From positions 1 to 10,538 of the forward strand of contig JALLPB010001252.1 in assembly GCA_036939975.1 (NCBI GenBank): 10,538 nucleotides of DNA. Direction: 5' to 3'. Positions within the stretch are counted from its first letter, which is position 1. Every line of letters starts with the position of its first letter. This DNA is from Cyclostephanos tholiformis. Taxonomy: Eukaryota > Bacillariophyta > Thalassiosirophyceae > Thalassiosirales > Thalassiosiraceae. Shown here piece after piece: positions 1-6,690 of this stretch. A model generated the notes under the pieces. That model did no database searches and was not told the DNA's origin. It worked only from the letters and a program-made list of their open reading frames with translations. Position numbers and translations under genes: made by a program.

Positions 1-80
1 TGGCTTAGTGGTTAGGCATCTTTTTCTGCCACATTGCTAGCTTTAACCCTAGCCATCCATTCTCTACAGGTTATGAGCCC
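1..80 (+). repeat. Possible tRNA-derived (SINE-like) promoter relic
   Basis: Bases 1-11 (TGGCTTAGTGG) match the RNA polymerase III A-box consensus of tRNA genes at every defined position. Bases 69-80 (GGTTATGAGCCC) resemble a B box with one extra base. The two boxes lie 68 bases apart, about 23 more than in a tRNA, so this is not a functional tRNA gene. It could be the head of an old tRNA-derived SINE whose 5' end lies outside the window. A short A-box match can occur by chance, and no acceptor stem can be checked because the left edge cuts it off. Confidence 0.3.
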
Positions 81-302
81 AACGTCAATCATAAGTCTTG
101 GGTTTGCACCCCTAATAGTTCTCTCTATGTAAGTCACCACGACCACTTTAGAAAGAATTTGATGGGATCGTGATCCAATTTCCACGATTGTCTGTGGAAT
201 GGAGATGATCTTGTTAAGGTTAGTTCAGGGTTAATCGTGCCTCCATGAAATCACTGTGCAAAGCTTGCTTAAAGCTGCGTCATGCAATGATGTCATGATG
301 CA

Positions 303-519
303 GTACAGTACTTGTATGAGGGAGGGTACAATGTACAAAACTGTGCCATAGGAGAGTACCATACGATGAGGGATGATTCCATATGAAGCATGTACGGTAT
401 GAACTACACCGTACTAGTTGTGTCTTAGTGTCAATCTCTGCCAAAGCTTGGCCTCAATAGAGAGGGAGTGTCAAGTGAGGTCGTACCCTAAGGGAGATAC
501 AATAGGTACATAGGTGTAC
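303..519. repeat. GTAC-dense stretch with short inverted repeats
   Basis: Ten GTAC tetramers occur between 303 and 519 (starts 303, 308, 326, 333, 356, 392, 411, 483, 506, 516), where about one is expected by chance. Two perfect small inverted repeats use them: GTACGGT (392-398) with ACCGTAC (408-414), and GGTACA (505-510) with TGTACC (515-520). There is no convincing coding frame. It may be part of a terminal or regulatory region of an old transposon upstream of the peptidase fossil, but I cannot name the element. The rest of 81-590 holds nothing I can identify. Confidence 0.45.
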
Positions 520-655
520 CTTAGGTGACTCTAAGAGAAGATAAGTTACTTGTTAAACTACCTCCATTCAAGTAAGAAGTCAAAAAGATCAAAATGGTGA
601 TTACCTTTAGCTCCAAGTCCTATGTTTAAGATGAATGAGTACTGAGTTGTGGTGA

Positions 656-1719
656 CATGACACACTTTGTCCTGTCTATGACAGTAGCCATTTTGTTGTT
701 TTGTTCTACAATCTTCACGAACACACAGTCACAGTCTTTGATGGTCTGAGCATGGACATCAGGAAGTGGGAGAAACACATTGTGCATACCCCTCAAGTAT
801 TATGGCTTGAAATCACTTGATGCCAAGTGCACCACATTGATCACCAAGGGAACCAAGGCAAGAATTGGAAGAATTGCACAGGTGATGGAAAAAAATAGTA
901 ATGATCTGGATATTCTTCAAACTGATGGATGTTCCTGAGGATCCATTGCCTGTGCCAAAGTCATGGACATGGAGGTATTTGTCTACTATTGAGGACTATC
1001 CTGGAGGTTATCATGCTGTTGTCATGGAATACTACCAAAGGTGCATATTGAAGTACAACAAGGACATTTCTTCCAAATAAGGATGAAACCCACCAGGACA
1101 AGGTCCTTCATTGAACATCTAAAGGTTATGACAAAGAAGAACTGAGTAGTGATGACAATGGAAGTGTTGACCATGTCACCATTACCCAATCTGTGGCAAT
1201 GGACCTGAGGAACAAAAAACAAGCTGCAACTGCTGAGAAGGAAATAAAGAGGTCTGGCCAGGCAGCCATGTGCAACGGGGCAGTACCAGGTGCTGTTGTG
1301 ACACTCAAGGTTGACCACACAGGACTCATTCACATGCACAGGGTCTGATTGGCATCATGTTTGATGTCAAGCCAACAGGTGGCATTAAGATTTGCTGTGA
1401 CCATGGAATTTTTACTCACTTTAGCGGTCCAGGTGTGGATTGGGTCCCTGTTGATAAGTATGTGGTGAAAGTCAAGAAGAAGCCTGAGGACTTTATTCCA
1501 CTCACAGATGTCTGTGTGGTAACTGGTCCTTGATGGTAAATTTACAGAGAAGGATGTCCCAACAATTTTGCATGGAAAGCTACATGAAAACACTAATCCA
1601 ATCAAAAAGTCACCAGGATGCAAGTGCAAGAAAGGTAAGTGAACCAGAATTGTGGTTGCAAGAAGAATAAAGTGAGCTGCCACAGTGGCTGCACCTACAA
1701 TGGTAACTGCTGTGAGTGA
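656..1719 (+). pseudogene. Decayed Ulp1/C48-like cysteine peptidase gene with Cys-rich C-terminus, probably transposon-borne
   Basis: This is a fossil of a SUMO-protease-fold (Ulp1/adenain-type, clan CE) peptidase. Seven frame segments in order encode it: frame 2 (656-790), frame 3 (804-978), frame 1 (979-1077), frame 2 (1082-1345), frame 1 (1342-1530), frame 2 (1529-1640), frame 1 (1642-1716). The catalytic His sits in SSHFVVLFYN (His codon 689-691). The Asp in VFDGL (740-742) is exactly 17 residues later, as in Ulp1. The Gln in QTDG (918-920) is followed six codons on, where the catalytic Cys belongs, by TGA (936-938); GSIACAKVMDM then continues in frame. Beyond the peptidase come IEDYPGGYHAVVMEYYQRC, an unrecognised region (GAVVTLKVD, GGIKICCDHGIFTH), and a tail with eight Cys in about 33 codons, ending SCHSGCTYNGNCC. 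C48 peptidases are often captured by MULE and CACTA transposons, which is the inferred context. The family assignment of the peptidase is firm; the rest is not. Confidence 0.72.
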
Positions 1720-1984
1720 GTGCAGAAATTTGTTATGGAAAAATGAGATGCATTTAGGATACAGGATTTGGGATTATTATGTTACAAGGTAGAGATTTAG
1801 GATTTAGGATTAGGATGTGAAGATATGGGAATGCAGGAACAAGAGCAAATGTAATGTGATGCCACACCACATGCATCACCTTTGGTGCAGTAGCCTTAGG
1901 ATAAGAATCATTAGTAGTCATGATGGTTTACATTGCATTGTTTTCAACTTGCAACAAATTATATCTCAAACAAGTTAAGTCACC
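1720..1984. other. AT-leaning spacer with short telomere-like repeat
   Basis: I see no gene here. Bases 1795-1816 read ATTTAGG, ATTTAGG, ATTAGG, AT, a degenerate run related to TTTAGGG-type telomere repeats but far too short to call telomeric. A 7-bp inverted repeat, GTGATGC (1856-1862) with GCATCAC (1873-1879), lies downstream. Both may be chance. Confidence 0.35.
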
Positions 1985-2470
1985 AGATTGATATTAGATG
2001 ACAACAAAGCATTTACAATCAAATCTAGATGGGGCAAATCTGATTTTAAATGCCTTGCAATCATCTAATATTGAATCTATGGCATCTAGATTTGGTATTA
2101 GATGGTGACACCGGCATCTAGATATGACTTTAGATGATTACAACATCACCTAGATTATTACTAGATTCAATATTAGATGGTGAGACTGCCATCTAATATC
2201 AAATCTGAAAAATAAAGAAAAAGACAGAGATTTGATATTAGATGGTATGAGACCATCTAGATTCGATATTGGATGGCTTAAATAACTATCTAATATCAAA
2301 TCTGAAATAGGGTAAATTGCAGATTTTATATTAGATGGTCCAATAACCATCTAATATTGAATCTGAGTTAGGGTTAATCATCTTACATTGAATCTAGATG
2401 ACCTCAGAATCATCTAGATTTGATTTTAGATGATTCTGGATTTGAAATCATCTAGATCCAACCTTAGAAG
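1985..2470. repeat. Array of diverged palindromes built from one ~19-base arm
   Basis: A sequence close to AGATTTGATATTAGATGGT and its reverse complement alternate through the region. Clear hairpins: 2163-2180 with 2189-2206 (16 of 18 pairs, 8-nt loop); 2228-2246 with a partial complement at 2252-2260; 2259-2276 with 2286-2303; 2321-2339 with 2346-2364 (17 of 19 pairs, 6-nt loop); CTAGATGA (2394-2401) with TCATCTAG (2410-2417). Looser arms lie at 1985-2000, 2062-2079 and 2091-2150. The hexamer TCTAGA occurs seven times (2024, 2085, 2117, 2256, 2393, 2413, 2451) in 433 bp. The arms resemble one another between units, so any arm could pair with several others. It could be a nest of small inverted-repeat elements or a local palindromic satellite. 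No coding frame explains it. Confidence 0.8.
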
Positions 2471-2758
2471 ATTACGAGGTCATATTGTGCTGAACATGGC
2501 ATCACTTTTGTCATCTACCTCCGGATCATCATATATCATACATGGTATTGGCCTTGTCTAACAACCCACTTTGGAGGTGGGTCACTATGAACAGATCCTT
2601 GTTTTCCCCCTCATACACTAAAAGTTGATGGGTGGAACCATTGGGATGGATGTCCCCACAAACGCCACAACCTGGCCCCTAATTGGAGCCCGGGGGCACA
2701 ACTTCACATCCAATTGCCTGGGGTGATGGAGGAGGGTGAAAAATTTTGTCCCCATCAA
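2471..2758. other. Spacer without recognised content
   Basis: I find no RNA gene, repeat or convincing frame here. On the minus strand, the frame of the next feature could continue leftward through a stop and a shift into about 2590-2755, but nothing confirms that it coded for protein. Confidence 0.3.
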
Positions 2759-3383
2759 TCACCACAAGTTATGCTTGCTCTCTTGACACCACCATGGTCC
2801 AGGCAAGCTTATGAGCCGTCCGTTTTGCAAATCTGCACCAACCATCACGGGTGCATACATCCGATGCTGAAGGGCACCCACACCCATGATGTCATGAGAT
2901 GTGACCCCCTCCTTGTTGATCATGTTGACACCATCATTGTTGTCTGTATTGTTGACACCAGAATCAGTTATAATGCTTGCAAGCCTGACTGGTCCTATTG
3001 GGGGAGCAAAAATCTCAACCTCCTTGTCAGAGCCATCATCCTGATGGTTATTGCTGGCCTCTGGTGTGATAACTTCATTGGCAGGTATGTCATCAACGAG
3101 GTGATGCCACCTAAGGCATGAGGGCGGCTGCCTTTTGTTTTCAAGACTCCCATGTTTTGGGATTTTCATGAGAATGGGCATGTTCCCGGCTTGGGCGGCA
3201 TTCGAGCCATGACAGCCGGCCCACTTCATCACCAGCTTCAGCCCTTGCCAACCTGGGGTGCTGCTTTGCAATGTCAAAGTCGGCGCTCACCATTGGGTAT
3301 TTTCTCATGCCCAGTCCCTTCCCGGACTTCCTGGAGCCCATAGCCGCAATACCCGGAGCCTCCCTGATCAACGTTGGGCTCAT
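2759..3383 (-). pseudogene. Unrecognised minus-strand coding remnant in two overlapping frames
   Basis: A 172-codon open frame covers 3277-2759, the longest uninterrupted frame in the window. A second frame, 3383-3141, overlaps it upstream and would join it by one frameshift near 3270. The upstream piece carries a basic stretch (GSRKSGKGLGMRKYP). The longer piece has an acidic and Asn-rich linker (NNHQDDGSDKEVE, then NNTDNNDG), as expected of a disordered region. I recognise no domain. The region is richer in G+C than its surroundings, so part of the openness may reflect composition, and a 135-codon frame on the other strand (2714-3121) overlaps it. It may be the N-terminal part of a decayed transposon protein, but that is a guess. 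No promoter or splice evidence was seen. Confidence 0.27.
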
Positions 3384-4549
3384 TGTCTTTTTCTTTGGGT
3401 TTGTTGATCATTTTTACTTGAATTGGATGGTTTGTGGATGCTTCCTAGCAAAAAAGTGTTCTTCCAGATGGCTTTTTTTGCCAGCAAAACTGATACGGGG
3501 AGAACAGCTGATTTGGTATCATATCATAATAGTAATAAATCTTTGTAATGCCCGACTTAATGTATAGCATGGCTGCCTGGGGCAGCGGATTGTTGTCCAT
3601 TCCATCATAACTGGTATCAAGCTGAGAATGCAACTAGAGCATATTTAGAAGTTAGCGAGGTCCCAGTGCATGCTAGTCCGGTTTACAAAGTAATTTGTTC
3701 AACAGGTTAGCGGCGTTGGTTGCACATGCTCTCGTGCACTTGTTGTGCTTGGGAATCAGGCCTAATTCGCACTCCATTCATGTGTGTTCGTTTGTGAAAT
3801 CATAACATGGAATCCGCCTATTTGTCTGGTCTTTAAGATTGCAGGAGTGCAACCGTCGGAACTTCCGGGAGACTTGGTGGTGAGCTTGCACCCTTCGACC
3901 AGCTCTACGCTCCGCCTTTGTTGCTTCAGTTCCCACACGGCCCTACCTGAAACTCCAATTTTGTGGAGATTCTAGTAGCAGGTAAGGGTGCTAATAGTTC
4001 CCTTCACACCTTTTTTGGCTTTGTACCAAATAGGACACTGGTTGAAATTGTCGTTCTTGCAGCATGCTTTGATATTACTTCTACCCAATATCTTTTAGGA
4101 ATCAGTGCAACCGTATGAGTTCGTACGTTATGTAATTGTTTATAAAATTAATTCCTCTCCAAATCACATGTGTAGACTCTCGTATGAAATTTGGATCTTT
4201 TAGTCAGGTTTGAGACTTGACCACTTGTGGTCACACCAATACCCCAATCAAGTATTAACACATATGAGAGCATGTAGAATCCTACAAGAGCTCACACTCC
4301 TTGTCCATGGTTGAACCTCATTTTATATCAGTAAAAATAGCCCATAATTTTCATTTCGATATTTGTTTACATCCATGCTTCCTCTTGTTACAGCGGAAGC
4401 CCTACTATATTTTTCACAATCACAAACTAAGAAAGTGCTCAGCACACTTTGAATTCAAAACCTTGCTTTGTATCTCACGAGCAGTGCATTTTCAAGAAAC
4501 TGATTTTTTCATCTACTTAGGTCATCTGTCCAACCTAAGAGTGGAATCA
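3384..4549. other. Long stretch without a supported gene
   Basis: Only short frames occur here. A minus-strand frame of 62 codons lies at 3633-3445, and a plus-strand frame of 63 codons at 3784-3975. The latter overlaps another plus frame, open from 3840 to a TGA at about 3927 (LGGELAPFDQLYAPPLLL) and then onward to about 4115. None shows a domain I know. GT/AG pairs that could be splice sites surround 3842-3982, but nothing shows that they are used. TGGTATCAAGC at 3612-3622 resembles a primer-binding site and is discussed among the rejected items. Confidence 0.3.
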
Positions 4550-4553
4550 GTAC

Positions 4554-4949
4554 AAGAGTTCCCCAAGAATCAATTTCTGTGCACTAACTACTAGTGAATC
4601 GATTTTTACGAGTTCCACCCAAGTCATCATACAAGAGGCTGGTAATTGAGACCAAGCTATATCTTTCTTCAAGAATGAGCACATCCATGAGAAAGGGTGT
4701 TTGGGCAATCGTCTGCCTATCCCGTACATCCTGCCTACAGATCTACTACAGACGAAGGATAGTATGGAAATGCTTAAGGTTAAGTTACCCTATAGGACAG
4801 TCTTTTCTATGAGTATTGTTGCAAAGGGATTGCAAGCTACATATCAAGGAGATGAAGTTAGCTTCAGAGGCACTAGGGACCCTAAAGCAGAAGTCTATTG
4901 GGCTCAGGAACCAAGTTCCAAGAAGGACCAAGAAGCCCTCAAGACATAG
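4554..4949 (+). pseudogene. Unrecognised plus-strand fossil frame
   Basis: Frame 3 is open from 4554 to the TAG at 4947-4949, apart from one TGA at 4647-4649. The uninterrupted part after that stop is about 99 codons, and an ATG at 4701 gives 82 codons. It has balanced, protein-like composition, with segments such as LGNRLPIPYILPTDLLQ, LPYRTVFSMSIVAKG and SFRGTRDPKAEVYW, and a charged end (SSKKDQEALKT). Using the full stretch rather than the ATG makes sense only if the TGA is a mutation, perhaps of TGG, within GN-x-DQAISFF. I do not recognise the family. Its surroundings (decayed repeats, no promoter or partner gene) suggest a remnant of another mobile element. A chance open frame cannot be excluded. 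Confidence 0.33.
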
Positions 4950-5490
4950 AAAACTCTTACCCAAGAGATGCTCACATCTGCCACAAAGGTAGGGGTCCGG
5001 CTCCCACACCACTTCTGAGTGTTTTAAACTGCTCTACTATGTTCCAATATGATATCCTGAAAGTTTTGTAAGAAAAAATTGACCAGAACCCACCCATTGG
5101 GGGCACCAAACATTGAAATGTTTCATGCTAACAAATTTGCCCATTTTACATGTTATTTTGAGCCATATCTGTACAAGCCAGAGAGGATGTATATGGACAT
5201 TTGAAGTATGTAAGAATGTTTATTTGCATATGTGAACGATTTATCTTAAGTTTTGAAACTTTATTCCAGTGCTTCATGGTTCATTAGGGCTACCAAGTGA
5301 TGAGGGGGACCTGCTAACACATTTCCCATTTATCTAGTGTTTGAAAGGCCTTTTGCTATAGTTTTTAGTTTCCAAATTAAACACACCTGGGACATGAAAT
5401 GCATGGGAGCTGTTCTCATATATATATGGTAGAAGCTAGTTAAGTTTTGGGGCATAATGCCATCTCTATGTGGGCCGTACCAAAAATGAA
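4950..5490. other. Spacer without recognised content
   Basis: Neither strand gives a domain-bearing frame. A minus-strand frame of 106 codons (5650-5330) overlaps the right part but shows no motif I know and runs through the neighbouring palindrome and repeat. Confidence 0.3.
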
Positions 5491-5506
5491 CTCCACCATG
5501 GTGGAG
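5491..5506. repeat. Perfect 16-bp palindrome
   Basis: CTCCACCATGGTGGAG reads the same on both strands with no spacer. Without a loop it would form a cruciform poorly, but it could be a dimeric protein-binding site. No adjacent gene gives it a role. Confidence 0.6.
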
Positions 5507-5641
5507 CCATTTGCTGTACCTAGTGGCACTGCTATTGCAATTGAGGTGAGCCCCTTGAGGTAAGATCTTCGTGATGGGGTGTTCAACAGCCCCACCAAAG
5601 AATTTTTTATTATTATGTAAACCAGCAGAGTAAACAAAAAA

Positions 5642-5714
5642 TGTTAGCATTCATAAAATATGTACCGTACCTCTATGGTACAGGGAGCCTTTTGCTCTAA
5701 TGGTAAATCCCACA
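5642..5714 (+). repeat. 73-bp direct repeat, copy 1
   Basis: It aligns without gaps to 5924-5996, with 10 mismatches in 73 positions (about 86% identical by eye). It contains a small hairpin, GTACC (5667-5671) with GGTAC (5677-5681), and ends just inside a tRNA-like A box, so it forms the leader of the SINE-like unit that follows. The copies start 282 bases apart. Confidence 0.8.
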
Positions 5715-5757
5715 TGGTTGCTCCACTGTGGTCATAGGTTTGAGTCCCTCTCAAACA
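5685..5757 (+). repeat. tRNA-derived SINE-like head (A box and B box)
   Basis: TTGCTCTAATGG (5692-5703) matches the pol III A-box consensus at 10 of 12 positions, and GGTTTGAGTCC (5737-5747) matches the B box at 10 of 11. Their starts lie 45 bases apart, the spacing found in true tRNAs. The flanking acceptor and T-stem positions do not pair, so this is not a working tRNA gene. The natural reading is a tRNA-derived SINE, or a long-dead tRNA copy, running into 5760-5920. No poly(A) or simple-repeat tail marks a clear 3' end. Confidence 0.55.
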
Positions 5758-5923
5758 CCTGTCTATTGGCTGGTATTTACCACTCTCTATGAGGTACTTA
5801 CATACTTTGAGGGGCTCTCCCACTTGTGCCTAACATGGGGGGGCTAGGTGGCATACTTGACAGGCTTGTTGGACCCATATCTATGATACAATACTACTCG
5901 ACATACACACGTGTGCCGGGAAG

Positions 5924-5996
5924 TGTTAGCATTCACAAACTACATAGCATACCTCTATGGTATGGGAAGCCTTTTGCTTTAATGGTAAATCCCACA
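5924..5996 (+). repeat. 73-bp direct repeat, copy 2 (truncated after the A box)
   Basis: This is the second copy of the repeat at 5642-5714. It keeps the hairpin as CATACC (5948-5953) with GGTATG (5959-5964). Similarity stops at CCCACA (5991-5996), after which the sequence becomes AT-rich, so the B box half is missing. Confidence 0.8.
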
Positions 5997-6164
5997 AAAA
6001 TTAATAAACTCATCAAATTTATTTTATTTTTTACCATATCCCCAACTCGATTCCCCCAAAATTGATACGATTGCACTCCCCTCACGTCCCATCAGATCAA
6101 ATGTCCTTAACTACCCCTCCATCATCATGCTAGCATGTTTTAAGTTTGACAAAACAATGCCTAG
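5997..6164. other. AT-rich spacer
   Basis: The run from 5997 to about 6040 is nearly all A and T and could be the decayed A/T-rich tail of the truncated repeat copy or simple low-complexity DNA. I see no gene. Confidence 0.3.
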
Positions 6165-6416
6165 ATGCATCCCCAACCTTTTCTGTCACAGTCGCATGCA
6201 CTCCCCTACACCCCCCTCACCACAAATGCCGACGATCAGTTGATAGTTATGTTGCGCCAAATGGAGCCCACCTCCCCATCAATGGTGATGGCATTCCCCC
6301 CTCTGCCCAACAATGATGGCACGCCCCCAGTTCCCCATGGCGGGGTGGTTTGCGGCCATCAATTCCCCCCTCTCCCATATTTGTTTGGTGATGAAGAGAC
6401 TCTGTTGAAAGGATAG
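6165..6416 (+). CDS. Proline-rich short frame, possibly the gag leader of the gypsy element
   Basis: This is an 83-codon frame with about 15 prolines and a repeated FPPLP motif (in MAFPPLPNN and HQFPPLPYL). It lies on the same strand as gag and roughly 270 bases upstream of it. Retrotransposon gag proteins often begin with a poorly conserved, Pro-rich segment, so this could be the detached N-terminus, separated by the hairpin-rich stretch at 6464-6623. There is no motif proof, and C-rich DNA alone can give such a frame. The ATG at 6165 is simply the first one available. Confidence 0.22.
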   Translation: MHPQPFLSQSHALPYTPLTTNADDQLIVMLRQMEPTSPSMVMAFPPLPNNDGTPPVPHGGVVCGHQFPPLPYLFGDEETLLKG

Positions 6417-6463
6417 GGGGCATCAGCTGCGCTTATTTTTTGAGCGGCCGGGCATATATTTTA

Positions 6464-6483
6464 AGCAGCCAAATTCGGCTGCT
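6464..6483. repeat. Small GC-rich inverted repeat
   Basis: AGCAGCC (6464-6470) pairs perfectly with GGCTGCT (6477-6483) around the 6-nt loop AAATTC. A T-rich run follows at about 6487-6499, so on the plus strand it resembles a factor-independent terminator, although such terminators are not expected in a nuclear eukaryotic context. Confidence 0.55.
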
Positions 6484-6508
6484 CGATTTATTTTATTTTT
6501 GAGGTCCA

Positions 6509-6537
6509 TAAGCGTTTTTCCACGCAAAATACGCTTA
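6509..6537. repeat. Inverted repeat TAAGCGT / ACGCTTA
   Basis: Perfect 7-bp arms (6509-6515 and 6531-6537) enclose 15 bases, which contain another copy of the ACGC core (6522-6525). It is one of three inverted repeats within 160 bp. Confidence 0.5.
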
Positions 6538-6550
6538 CCAAATTAAAAAG

Positions 6551-6623
6551 ATCACAAATTATTGCAACGTCATGGCATCGGCCTTGATGTGCATCATGTC
6601 GTGACGTTGTGATAATTGGTGAT
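6551..6623 (+). repeat. 73-nt near-perfect hairpin
   Basis: Arms 6551-6578 and 6596-6623 are 28 bases each with a 17-base loop (6579-6595). Read as plus-strand RNA, 23 positions form Watson-Crick pairs, four form G-U wobbles (6563-6611, 6564-6610, 6573-6601, 6575-6599), and only 6556-6618 is mismatched. The size and shape resemble a small-RNA precursor or a compact inverted-repeat element. It lies between the Pro-rich frame and gag. No flanking target-site duplication was identified by eye. Confidence 0.75.
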
Positions 6624-6690
6624 ATCTTCAGGGAAGGAGTCACAATTGTTGAGGAAGTGGGGGGGCAGGAGTGTGCGATGAAATTGGGGC

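Noticed and set aside
1330..1683. 117-codon minus-strand frame
   Set aside because: It lies antisense to the peptidase fossil, where the plus strand gives consistent motifs across frames.
656..1719. Frame changes in the peptidase fossil explained by introns
   Set aside because: The frame changes occur with only a few bases between matching segments, far too short for introns, and the Cys codon is hit by an in-frame stop.
1795..1816. Interstitial telomere repeat
   Set aside because: Only three degenerate units are present, below what could be told from chance in AT-rich DNA.
1985..2470. CRISPR array
   Set aside because: Repeats alternate in orientation, diverge from each other and have irregular spacing with very short loops. 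The surrounding content is eukaryotic.
3612..3622. TGGTATCAAGC as an initiator-tRNA primer-binding site of an LTR element
   Set aside because: It lacks one base of the usual TGGTATCAGAGC, no LTR end is visible just upstream, and no gag follows. A second TGGTATCA at about 3515 shows how easily the word recurs here.
5330..5650. 106-codon minus-strand frame as a gene
   Set aside because: No motif was recognised, and it runs across a palindrome and into the 73-bp repeat. Most likely chance openness.
5685..5757. A functional tRNA gene
   Set aside because: A and B boxes and their spacing fit, but neither the acceptor arms nor most of the T stem pair, and the sequence is part of a repeat.
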